A DNA stretch of 64,000 bases from Coffea arabica (taxonomy: Eukaryota; Streptophyta; Magnoliopsida; Gentianales; Rubiaceae). The notes beneath the pieces are model-generated. The model saw nothing but the letters and a program-made list of their open reading frames with translations, made no database searches and was not told where the DNA came from. Positions 51,073-62,486 of the stretch are shown here, one piece after another; position 1 is the stretch's first letter, and the number at the start of each line of letters is the position of its first letter. The position numbers were made by a program, and so were the translations under genes. The stretch is from the NCBI RefSeq assembly GCF_036785885.1, contig NC_092317.1, positions 5,086,501 to 5,150,500 of the forward strand, in the 5' to 3' direction.

Positions 51073-53945
51073 ATGTATGATCCCATATTTGCTAAAAGCT
51101 TTAGCAAGTATGAGCAGAAACGATTTGGATTCTGGGCAATTCTCATATGTACGATTATGGCAGTGAGCATTTTCTTGGAACTGAAGCCTGGTTTCCATCC
51201 TCTAGCAATCCGTAAGTCCTCTTTGTTTGCTATTATATTAATGCATGGTTCTATAATTTAACAAAGTAACTTCAACTCGTTAAATCATCTTCTTCTTCAT
51301 TTTCTTTTTTTGAGCTGTTAAGTAATCTTCTTAAGTTATTGTAGTGTGAAAGTTGGTTCTCTACTCCAAAGTGTTGCTCTTACAGTCATGCTAGCAGTCT
51401 CATATTCTCACAATTCACACAAAGGCACATGGGAATTTTTTTTTATTCCAAGAATTTCTATATACGAAAGAATTTATTTAAGGATAAATCTTTTATATAC
51501 TAACAGTGTATATACTAGCGAGTCTAGATGCATGTCACATATACAAAATCTGATGTTTAAATTCAAATGATGTGGCATTCATCCAATCTCGTTAGTGTAT
51601 ACACTGGCAGTGTAGAAAAGATTAATCCTTTAAGGATAATTAATGATCACTTTCTTGCTTCAATCTTTGCTTCAGTTGGCAATGCAATGAATTTGCAATT
51701 ATCCATCGATGCTGCCCAAGACAAGTTAGCAGTGAAGGACGAGGACATCTCCCCACCATTAGGTATGCATGGTAATCTTTCATAGTAACTAGATTTTGGC
51801 TAAGTGGAATATAGATCTTATAGATGTACAGGGCTAATATAATGACTAACATTTGTTAGGATAAAGTTCAAGAAAAGTATATGATTTAAAAAATTTTAGT
51901 TTTTCGTTACTTATACTTTAAATCGAATTTTACTTTATTGATCTGCAGCAGTTGATCAAGCAAAAGAGGGGGAGCAAACTGATATGTTGAGAGTCAATGA
52001 CATGGGCACCTCTTCTCCATTAGGTATGCATGACAATGCTTTCCTTATAATAAGATTTCAACTTAGTGGAATGCATAACTTTGATCATGGAAAGTTATAT
52101 CATAGACTGTTAGCAAGAGACCAGCCAGAAATCAAAAGTAGGGATGTGGGAGGGTGCTTAGTCCAATGATACATATCTATTTCTGAGAGTCCATAAGGAT
52201 AATTGAAGACTATCATAAAATCAGGTTGTATATGATTATGGTATACCAATTTCCAACTAACGAGTCATTTTTTTAGTATAAGCGGGAGGATTCAAAGTCG
52301 GGATCTCTTGATTACACTCATCTCTTCCGTAAAAGAATGAGTTGATCAATGACTATTCTGGTATCTTGTATTCCTAATCGAATTTCACTATAATTATGCA
52401 GCAACTGAAGCAGTGGAGTCGGATCCAACTAACACCTCGATAGTCAAGGATATCGACACCAACCCTCCATTAGGTATGCAAATTGCATTACACGGTAAGG
52501 TTGTTCTGTATTGTAAATGAAGAAAATGCAACGAGCATTATGGTTCCTTTTTTTTCCCCCCTTGTTTACTTTCTGAACTTGCTACCAACGACTAATTTCT
52601 TCAAAAACGTTAAAATTGAAAATGGCTATTTTTGTCCCGATGTCAAAGAGCAAAAAATTTCTTCTGCAAAAGCAAGCATTTTAACAAAATTAATGTTCAG
52701 TTTCGAATAGTGTGAATCTAAATTCAATTAAATTTTGTAGCAACTCAAGCAAAGAAGGTGGAAACTCGATCAGAGGAACTAGTAGAACCAGCATGCAATT
52801 TCTTGGGACCCCTCTCAGATTATTGTGAGATCAAAGGAGATATAAGAATTGAAGCAAATTCCAGCACCATCTTCATTGTTTCGCCTCAAACGACCATTGC
52901 AGCCAAAAATAAGTCTTGGAGCACACGGCCTTATGCCAGAAAAGGCAATGGAGGAGCAATGATCAGTGTCAAGAAATGGACCATAAAATTAGTGTCACAT
53001 AATGAGGACAATATCCCCAGGTGCAGCATAAATCACAGCATTCCATCAATCTTGTTCTCTACAGGAGGGTTTTCAGGAAATCCATTCCACGATTTTTCAG
53101 ATTTATTGGTTCCAATTTATTCAACTTCACAAGAATTTGGAGGTGAGGTACAATTTCTTGCAACTGATCATCAACATTGGTGGATATCAAAGTATCAAAT
53201 GCTTTTCTCTAGGCTCTCCAGACACGAAATAATCGCCATCGATAAAGAAAAGGAAATCCATTGCTACTCAAGAATGGTTGCAGGGCTTAAATCGTATAAA
53301 GAGTTTATCATCGATTCATCAAAGTTTCCAAATGGTTTGTCCATGAACCATTTCAGGCAGTTCCTGAGGAGCACATATTCCCTGAAGAGAACTAGAGCGA
53401 TCAAACTGAGGAAAGGGGCCGGCCAAAAACCACGATTAATGCTAATTTCGCGAGGTAGAACAAGAAGATTGACAAACGAAGGTGAAATCACTCGAATGGC
53501 ACGAAAATTAGGCTATGAAGTTATAGTAGCAGAGGCAGGCATTTCAACAAACTTGACAAGTTTTGCTCAGTTAGTCAATTCTTGTGATGTCTTGATGGGA
53601 GTTCATGGAGCTGGACTAACCAACATGGTTTTTCTCCCAGATAATGCAATTTTGGTACAAATAATTCCCTTGGGAGGCATTGACGGGCTTGCCAGAGTAG
53701 ACTTTGGAATCCCCTCAAAGGATATGAACATAAGATACTTGGAATACAAAATTGAGGCGACAGAGAGCTCTTTAATTGAGCAGTATCCCCTTGATCATGC
53801 AGTTTTTAGAGACCCATCTTCGTTTCATAAACAGGGATGGGGTGCAATTAGATCGGTGTACTTGGATAAACAGAATGTGAAGATTGATTTGCATAGGTTT
53901 AAATCAACTTTGGTTAAAGCCCTCAAGCTTCTACGCCGTCACTAG
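51073..53945 (+). CDS. GT61 glycosyltransferase A, with repeated stem exons
   Basis: Five exons (51073-51211, 51676-51762, 51949-52023, 52402-52473, 52741-53945) sum to 1578 nt and give 525 residues. It is a Golgi type II membrane protein: a cytosolic tail with FAKSFSKYEQKR, then a signal anchor at about 19-37 (FGFWAILICTIMAVSIF), a variable stem, and a catalytic domain from about residue 145. GT61 marks are NFLGPLSDYCEIKGDIRI, STGGFSGNPFHDFSDLLVPIY, PRLMLISRGRTRRL and GVHGAGLTNMVFLP near 411. Plant GT61 clade A enzymes add arabinose or xylose to xylan, or similar decorations; the substrate here is inferred only. Exons 2-4 are all phase 1-1 and each ends in PPLG or SPLG, a tandem exon duplication that lengthens the stem. 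Its paralogue downstream has one such exon. Confidence 0.9.
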
Positions 53946-54639
53946 TTAATTAGAGCTAGATGTGTAATTAAGCAAGCATCAGTCCTTTTCTTTTCCCTTT
54001 TTTTCCCTTTATGCTCCTTGTTTTTGTCAATATTTATTACCACTATATTTTTTGAGCGACAAATTGGAATAAATTTTTCTTTTTATCCAATTGCCGCTTT
54101 TTTCTTTATCTTATCAAGCAAAAGAAGATGTCAGAGCGATCCATGAAAAAAGTTGGTTAAAAAAAGGGCAAAACTAAGATTTTTTTTTTTTTTTTTTTGT
54201 AGAATTTTTTTGAAAGGATTTTAAGTTGATTAAATTCTGTGTTTGAAAGATGCCCTCAGACAATTCACTTAGATGGGACATTGTTCTGGTTGCAAACATG
54301 TCCAATTGTATTGGTTAAATGGACGTAGGCTATGCATCCAACAAAAATACTTGAATAAGTTACTTCAGAAATTGGAAGTTAATTATTTCTATCTCATCTG
54401 GGGTGCTTGAAAATCGTCATGATTTTCTTGATTGAGTTGATATTGATCAAGATTTGAAAATGCATAAAGAAGAGCCCTAGGATAATCATCAATGGACCGC
54501 CTCCCAAAACCATTAGCAGAACTCTTTTTATGCTGGGATTCTAGTTTTCTTGCAAGGAGTACATACCATACTAATGTGTAAGGATATGAGAGAAGACTAA
54601 GGATACAATCGAGCGGAATCGATTTTGAGTAGTATACTA

Positions 54640-54800
54640 AAATTTGGACTCAAGTTCGAGCTCGAACTCGAACTCACTGAGCTCTTAAAAATCGAGCTCG
54701 AGTTCGTTTTGCCTTACGCAAGTTCGAGTTCGAGCTCGTGCATATAGAGTCCAATCCACATTAATTCGAACTCAATCGAATTCATATGAACATTTTTTTT
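54640..54800. repeat. Palindrome-rich repeat fragment (GAGCTCGA motifs)
   Basis: Several interleaved copies of GAGCTCGAACTCGA and its reverse complement are packed into 160 bp, for example near 54656-54680 and 54695-54740. This looks like a relic of a MITE with inverted repeats; the ends are not clear. Confidence 0.45.
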
Positions 54801-56174
54801 TCTAGCTGCAAATTGCTGGCCGGATTTTGAATATAATTGAACCTAATCGGATTTAAAAAATGTAAATTTATATTTTATATAATTTTAAACAAAGGACAAA
54901 ATAGACCTTCTATACTAAAAAAAATATAGAAGACAATTGTCAACAAAACAAAATCATGAACTACCGATTTATGGTTGGAAGTTGGTAAATGTGTGGTATC
55001 ACGTATATTTATATACGTGCAGCATCTACAAAAAGAGATTGAATACTACCATTTTCGAGGCACACACGTTTTGGTTCGGACTGTAGAGATCCCCAGAGGA
55101 ATATCATTGATGATAATCATTTAAGTTTATGCCTTAATAATGGTAATCGGTGATCCTAGCGGTTCAATTATTTTATCATATCATCCTTTCGATACTTGAT
55201 TAGACGAATTTTTCGTATTTGTTAACATGTCCAAGTCTTATAACCACCAAAAAACAACTTTTTGGACCCTTAAATTCAATTCATGCTCTTTGCATAGTTG
55301 AAAAGACAATTTATGCTTTTGCAAATAAATTCTTTTTATTTCTCTACCGACTGTACCCACATCCTGTTGTCCAGCTTACTCGCTCGGTGGACTATTTCCG
55401 CCCCCGAAAATCAGTGGCAGACCCAGAAAAAGGAAGTAAATCAGTAGGAGCACAGTTTGAAATAAATTCTTTCAATTATGTGAATAAAAGTAGACTTTTT
55501 ATTTTTGTAACCAGCTATTCGCTAATTTATTTTATGTTGTTCTCCGACTATACTTTCAATCACATTTTACTAATATTTTCATCTCACATACAACACTTCA
55601 CGAAAGTTTTATCAACGAAGGATACAAAAAAAAAAGAAAAAAGAGCACCTAATGATATTCACATAACAAGGATTAAGGAGTAACTATACTTGTATTTAGT
55701 AAATAACATAAGAGGATATGAGGAACCTACACCTACTAATTAATGTGCTACATTTCTTTAAAGTACACTCGTAGAAAAACACATTCGCCGACTGAATTCT
55801 TTAGAGCATTAGACTTGTAATGATCATTAAGAATGAAAAATTATATCTATTTGCTTGTTTAATTAATAAAACAAAATTTTTTCCTAAATTCAAACACCTG
55901 TTTAGTCAGTGGGGCACATTTACGTATTAATAGGGTACATTTAAATTTTTTCCTAAAAAACTACACCTAATTTTGAAAGGATCATGGTTTAAGCAGAAAA
56001 CTATGCCAAACCTTAGTTGGTTGAAAGGATCCCCGTTCCCCAGCTTCCAAAACCCATGAAATTCGAGTGGGAGTACTGATTAATTACTGACATACTCCAT
56101 ACTGCTGTTATTTAGATTGGACTTTTTGGAGAATCCTTTTTCTTTTAAGGCACTTTTGTTTAAAAAAAAAAAAA

Positions 56175-56686
56175 GGGGCAAATTACACTTTACTCCCTTG
56201 TGGTATAGTTAATTTTCACATAACCCCTCTCTAGTTTTAAAAACTATATATAACCCCCTCATAATTTGGATTGAAGTGTCAAAATGACACAAATGATCAT
56301 TCGTAACGGAACCTGTAAAAATGTCGAAATTACCCCTATTTAAAAACTAAAATGGTTTAAGTGACCAAAATATATAAACATAATATGCATGACACTTTAA
56401 TCCTGTATAGTTTTACATTTTACCATATAATCCCTTTATACTTTAGTGTTTTACCATATAACCCCCTTATGATTTTCAATAGATACATAGCCCCTTGTGG
56501 TTAATAAATAATTTTTAACTTTACATAGGGGTATTTTTGACATTTTAGTTGACTTTGTTATGGATTGCAAATTCTGTTATTTTGACACTTTAATTCAAAC
56601 AATAAAAGGGTTATATATAGCTTTTGAGATCATAGGGGGTTATGTAATAAAACACTAAACTACAGGGGGTAAATTGTAATTTGTCC
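56175..56686. mobile_element. Long-TIR MITE, GGRCAAATTAC family
   Basis: The left end reads GGGGCAAATTACACTTTAC and the right end, reverse-complemented, reads GGACAAATTACAATTTAC. The arms pair for roughly 100 bp (shared CATAACCCCC, CTATATATAACC and AAGTGTCA). A-runs flank both sides and could be a target duplication inserted in poly-A. It is non-coding and related in its ends to 61386-61817. Confidence 0.78.
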
Positions 56687-57409
56687 AAAAAAAAAAACTG
56701 TTGGCCAAGATCATGAAGTGTACTGATTTTGCTGTTAGATTAATCATTTGCTGATTAGTTAGCAGGATAACGAAAGAATGACTTGCAAAGTAAATTTAAA
56801 TCCACGCAAAATAAATCTTTATGATGCAAAACAAAAACAATTTATTATTTTATAATAAGACAAAGTTGGTAGGAGTTTCATGTATTTATATTCAATCTGC
56901 TAATTTCTTTGACTGGATTTGTCATGATTTGGCAAATGGACACTATTCTTGCAATTCAAAATTGCACATTGATATATCATCTCTCAAGGAGCATTACCTG
57001 AAAAGAAAAAAAAAAATCCAAGGAATGTTTTTGTTGTCTCACCAGTCAACCCAGAAGTCGTTTTCAAGAAAATAATTTACATTTGTTCCCAAAAAATAAA
57101 TTATTTTTTGCAAAATCAATGCAGAACTATGGAAATCGTGGGGAGCAAACACTCCCCAAAAAAAAAAAAAAAAAAAGGCACTTCAACTTCCCTTCTCCAT
57201 TTGTCATTGAAATCTCTTGAAAACCTCACTCTACCGTCCTCTGAAATGCAACGCGACTTGCTAATCCATGACAGCTTTATAATCCGGCATTCGGTTTCCT
57301 TTCCATGGGCTCTGAAAGTTTGAGAAAAGGGAAATCTCCATTTGTGGAACAGCATTCCTGTTCTTGTTCTTATTGGCGATCATTCGTTATTGCTAGGGAA
57401 GAAAATAAG

Positions 57410-59332
57410 ATGACATATAATACTATGCTTGCGAGAAGTTTCAGTTGGCATGAGCAGAGAAAATTAGGATCTTGGGCTTTTGTTGGTTCCTTGGTCATTG
57501 CTGTGACAATTTTCACTGTTTTCAAACCTTACATGTCCAGCAATCCACCAGTCTGTAAGCTTCTACACGTACAAAAGATTTATGCTAGATAGCGATATGT
57601 TTATACTTTCGGAGTATAGCTTATTTGTATATCTAGACATCCTTGGTCTTCAATTTGTCAATCCTTTAACGCAATATACACCACACCTGTTAACTAGGTG
57701 CTAAGTAGTAGCACAATTCTGATTATCCAGCTTTAATTTCTTTGTTAACTTGGGTATACATAATGCATGCATTTTGCAGTGAATTTGCATTTGCAGTTGT
57801 CAACAGGAGCTAGCCTCAACATGCTGATGAGAAGCAAGGAAGCAGCAGTTGAACCACGGCAATCATGTAAGAATATAAGAATCTCTCATATAAAAATTAT
57901 CATGTTTGAGCATTTCTAAATGGATGCAGAGGCTGAACATTTTCCGGTATTATGATTTGTTGATTTGCCAAACTGATTAGAGCTAATGTTAAGCCTCCAA
58001 ATGCTCTGCTAACTAAACAATCTTATGCTATTCCGAAGCAGCAAATTTTTCGTGAGCTTATTTTGTTGGCTGAGTTAAAATTTTTGTTGTAAAGTTCATA
58101 TAAACTCTGAAGCACAATAATCAATTAAAAGTTGGTTGTTTCTTTTCTTGGTAATTTCAGATTTTGACACAAAGGAAGTGAAGCCAATGTGCAACCTTAC
58201 ACGACCAAGATCAGATTTTTGTGAGATGAATGGGGACATACGAATTCATGGTAACTCATCAAAAATTTTCATTGCTTCAACACCGACTCAAATGCCAGTT
58301 GGCAAAGAGATTTGGAACATAAAGCCTTATGCCAGAAAAGAAGATGGCATTGCAATGGGACGAGTCAGGAGAATAACAATTCAACCAGCACAGGTTTTAG
58401 GGGGCCTTCCTGATTGCAGTAGAAACTACAACATTCCCGCGGTTGTTTTCTCCACGGGAGGATATGCAGGAAACGCATTCCATGACTTCTCTGATGTCTT
58501 GATTCCACTATATTTGACATCTATTGAATTCAATGGTGAAGTACAATTTCTTATAACCGATCATCACTCCTGGTGGACAGACAAGTACCAACCCCTGCTA
58601 CAAAAGTTATCCAAGTACGATTTCATCGATATTGATCAAGAGAGTCGAGTGCTCTGCTTCCCCAGAGTCATTGTTGGTCTAAAAGCCACCAACAAAGAAC
58701 TTGGGATCGATTCTTCGGAGTCTTCATATTCGATGATGGGCTTCAGGCAAATCTTAAGAAGTGCTTATTCTTTGAAGAGGGAAAGAGTGGAAAAGTTTAG
58801 AAATGACAAGAAACTGGGCAAAAGACCACGACTTCTTGTAATTTCAAGAAGCCAAACAAGGCGGCTGATCAACACAAGACAAATTGCAAAAATGGCTCGA
58901 ACAATAGGCTTTAATGTTGTCATTAAGGAAACAGGTTCGAATGTATCATTAGTTTCGGAGATGGTCAACTCCGTTGATGTTATGGTAGGAGTACATGGGG
59001 CTGGACTCACTAACATGGTTTTCCTCCCAGAAAAAGCAGTGGTCATCCAAATTATACCGCTGGGAGATATGGAATGGATAGCTAGGACATTCTACCAAGA
59101 GCCTGAAAGAGATATGAACCTGCGGTATTTGGAGTACAAGATTAGTCCAAATGAAAGCTCATTAATACAACAGTATCCTCACGACCATGAGATTTTTAAG
59201 GATCCAGGTGCAATTTCTAAGATAGGATGGCGTTCTTTCAGATCAGTTTTTCTAGATAAACAAGATGTAGATCTTGATTTAAACAGGTTTAAGGAAGTTT
59301 TGCTAAGAGCCCTTGAGTTTTTGCATGGTTAA
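57410..59332 (+). CDS. GT61 glycosyltransferase B
   Basis: Three exons (57410-57554, 57780-57866, 58161-59332) sum to 1404 nt and give 467 residues. It is a tandem paralogue of GT61 A with the same intron phases and an 87-nt exon 2. The N terminus MLARSFSWHEQRKLGSW matches the FAKSFSKYEQKRFGFW of A, followed by a signal anchor at about 20-40. The catalytic domain has CNLTRPRSDFCEMNGDIRI, STGGYAGNAFHDFSDVLIPLY, PRLLVISRSQTRRL and GVHGAGLTNMVFLP near 354, and ends in RFKEVLLRALEFLHG. The ATG at 57410 was chosen over an upstream in-frame ATG at 57305 because it aligns with A and keeps a short cytosolic tail. It is predicted to be a Golgi xylan- or wall-polysaccharide-decorating enzyme. The stem is shorter than in A. 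Confidence 0.92.
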
Positions 59333-60251
59333 ATTACTTGACTGTATAAAGATAGATTTATGGCTGCTAAGTTGATACTAGATTTTTTTTGTTTTTTTAA
59401 CATTATGGCTATTATAATGAAAATTTATACTATTAATGATATGGCTGCTAAGTTAATAATAGATTTTTTTTTTTTTTTTTGGTTTTTACATTATGAACAT
59501 TATTATAATGAAAATTTATACTATTAATGAGGTTACTTTAACTTGGTCTTGGTCCTGGTCTCTTGTTGATTGCATATCCTCACGCTTTTCCTGAAATATC
59601 AGCATAGTTAGCGTTTGTTGTCTGATTCTTTTTTCCAAATTTTTCTCCAGATTTAGGAAGTTAATTTACCAGCGGAAACAAAGTCCTTAAGTACAATCTC
59701 CATTGGAACGTTGGATGTGAATATAAACAACTATCCGTTTCTGGTTTGAGCACAGATAGAGATAGGGGCTACAATTTACATGAACACTCTCTGGTGATTT
59801 GCTTAGAAATTAGCTAACAATGGCCAACCAGTAGCATTTATACAGCTAAAAAGAATTCCAAACCCGTCCAAACACGTCGATTAATTTTCAATGGGTCTAC
59901 ATGAGTACCCAATAAAACTCATTTAATTAGCGGATAGAGAGTTGACTTGACTCATCTATTTATATTCATTTAAAAATAATTATATATTTAAATTCAACTT
60001 TTAGTGAGTGCTAAACAAATAAATTTAAATTTTTTGCCAATCTAATAACAATAAAATATCGTTGTTTCTTATCCAACAACATGCGAAAAAAATGAGTAGA
60101 ATTTTAAGTGACTCATAAATGGATAATTAAATATATCCATATCCATTTATGAAATGAGAAGATCGAGTTTGTACCTTCACTATCATGTATTACTGCCCAT
60201 TGGTTGTCAACTCTAGAACAACATTATTGTCTTAGTATATTTAGTATTTCC
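59333..60251. other. GT61 B 3' flank
   Basis: This is AT-rich. A segment of about 90 bp is imperfectly duplicated (59361-59434 and 59442-59530, sharing ATGGCTGCTAAGTT and AATGAAAATTTATACTATTAATGA). No gene is seen. Confidence 0.5.
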
Positions 60252-61228
60252 CAATGTTTTAACAAGCGTTTGCATGGCGAGCCCAGGGCGAGGTGTTCCA
60301 ATATTGCCCTGAGCAATCGCATAAGGCGAAAGTGTTCGGCGGCTTACGTCCAGCCGTCCAGGCGTTTGGGGTTGCCTCTAAAATGGGGGTGTTAAAAGTG
60401 TACGCCCACAAATTGTCTTAAAAAAAGATTTAACTTCATCAATTAAGTTTTTATTTTTTTAATATGCAACTGTATTACTAATTTACTATCTATTAAATTG
60501 AGACATTGAGTGAATTCGATATGAATTTATTTGAAATATAATATATGGTTAGACAAGAAAGATAAAGAAAAATAGATTGTTACCTATAAATTGGATCTTG
60601 TGATGTGATGAAAAGTTCGGAACCATCATCAACTATTGGAAGAAAATTACCTAGTGTATATATACTAGATGAAGATGATGACACGGATGATATTGACTTT
60701 GACGAATAGTATCATTTTATTTGTCAGTTTGTTTCTAATTATTGGTGCTATTCCTTGTTATGTATTATAAGCAATATGGTTGCTAATTTGGTATTGTATT
60801 TTTTATAGTACTAGTTAAGTGTGTTGATTGAAACAATTAACCTTTGAAATTTGTGTCCACTTGAATTTATGTGTTTGTAATTTCAGTGCTTGATAATGTG
60901 GTGACTTCAGAGTTGTGACTAGTTTCTTTCTAAAATTGAACTTTTTGTAATGTTAATTGTTCTGTTTTTTTTGTGCAGCTAATATTAATATGTATGTTTC
61001 TTAAATTATTAATTAGAATTATACAATGATAATTCTTTATCTGTATAAATTTTCTTAATTTTATTATATTATTTATATCTCCAAATGACTTTTTCATAAT
61101 ATATATCATATTTATATATATTTAAAAAATAAAAATTAACAAGGCTTACGCCTTATGCCTCCGGACTTTCGCCCCGTTGGGACGGATACTAAATGTCCCG
61201 TCTAACGTTTTCGCCTTTTAAAACATTG
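60252..61228. mobile_element. hAT-like DNA element with 8-bp target duplication
   Basis: This 977-bp element begins CAATGTTTTAA and ends TTAAAACATTG. The 8-bp duplication GTATTTCC lies at 60244-60251 and again at 61229-61236. The sub-terminal DNA carries GGCGAAAGT/GCGAGGCG-type motifs in inverted orientation (left near 60280-60345, right near 61140-61220). Near 60620-60709 a short stretch reads YILDEDDDTDDIDFDE and then a stop, which could be the tail of a transposase, but no transposase core was found. It appears to be an internally deleted, non-autonomous hAT member. Confidence 0.85.
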
Positions 61229-61385
61229 GTATTTCCCTCCTCCTTTGTCTCCATTGAATACGTTTGGGAATGAATATCATGCTAGTTGATGTAATGCCCG
61301 TTATTTAGTAGAGTAGCATTCTGGTGGCTGATGTGGAAGGACTTTGATTCCCACAATCTGTACACCATTAACCTCATTAATCTTA

Positions 61386-61817
61386 GGGTAAATTACATAT
61401 AACCCCTATAATTTTGTCTATTGTCACATAACCTTCATAACATTTCAAGACATCCATTTCATCCCTTGTAATTTTATGTAAAGTGAAAACTCAATGAAAT
61501 ATAACCTATATAACGTCATTAATTGAAATACTAATAATATTCTTACTTAACTGTTAAATCAATCGATGGCTTATCTAACTTGTATAAAAATATAAGGAGT
61601 TTATGTGGATATATACAAAAATCACCCAGTTAAATAAAAATTAAGATTTTATCACACACTTTTAGAGCACGTTTTGTATAAACAATATAACTAATTATAT
61701 ATTCTATCCATTTTTCACTTTACATAAAATTATAGAAGAATTATGCGCCTAATTTGAAATCTTACAAAAGTCATCTGGCATTATGTAAAATCACTGGGGT
61801 TTATAAGTAATTTACCC
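61386..61817. mobile_element. MITE with 9-bp target duplication
   Basis: This 432-bp element begins GGGTAAATTACATATAA and ends, on the other strand, GGGTAAATTACTTATAA. TTAATCTTA is repeated exactly on both sides (61377-61385 and 61818-61826). Nine-base duplications are typical of Mutator-like elements. The arms pair over more than 60 bp and there is no coding frame. Confidence 0.88.
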
Positions 61818-61826
61818 TTAATCTTA

Positions 61827-62486
61827 TGCTGCTCATCTTGCAAAGTTGTGTTTCAACTTTAGTCAGCAAGAGTTTTCAAATAACAACATGCAAATTACTT
61901 GTTATAATTCTATTACGTAAAAGAGAAGTCCCGGAAACTGAAGTCCCGTAAAACTGAGTTTAAGCAATACATGGACAAGAAGGCCAAACTCTCAGTTTTC
62001 CGGGACGAATCCCTGCCTTCCGCATCCCAATATATCCCCGTCCCTCCAAATCTTCCTTTTTAGGCGGGATATACACTGTTTTACCTCTCCAAAGAATCAA
62101 AAGTAGTAGTATCCATAAGAGGTCGCTACACTAATCAGGGCTTCCCTTTTGAGACCAAGTATATATACAGCGGGCACCACCTGTTGCTGATGCCATAGTA
62201 GTTTCAGATTAATAGGCCTTGAGCAGTCAACGCCAGCAATTTGTGTAGCTACCTCCGTCAATCAATTGGCTGTGGTGGAATGGCCAATTCCAGCACCAAC
62301 TGGTGACTCTTTCCTCTACAAGGACTTTGTACAATCTTGAGATCAGCATTTATCCTCTGCAAACTAAAAATCTTCTCCTTGAAGATTTTCCAACTTGCAG
62401 TTCACCAGAAACCAACGATACTGGAAGCAAGAGCACCTCTTGGTGGAAACAAAGATAGGTAACATCCTTTCAAGTCTTCGGATTGA
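61827..62486. other. Intergenic DNA and helicase 3' UTR
   Basis: This short convergent stretch probably contains the 3' UTR of the helicase gene on the minus strand. No other feature is recognised. Confidence 0.45.

Larger units (their letters stand above)
53946..57409. other. Intergenic DNA between the GT61 paralogues
   Basis: The stretch contains a T-tract near 54181-54199, a cluster of CGAGCTCGA-type palindromic motifs at 54640-54800, and a TIR MITE at 56175-56686. A 154-codon frame at 55219-55683 is AT-rich and resembles no protein. The last 100 bp form the leader of GT61 B. Confidence 0.45.

Noticed and set aside
55219-55683. 154-codon + strand frame
   Set aside because: It is AT-rich with Phe/Lys/Ile bias and no motif, and is not aligned to any neighbour gene.
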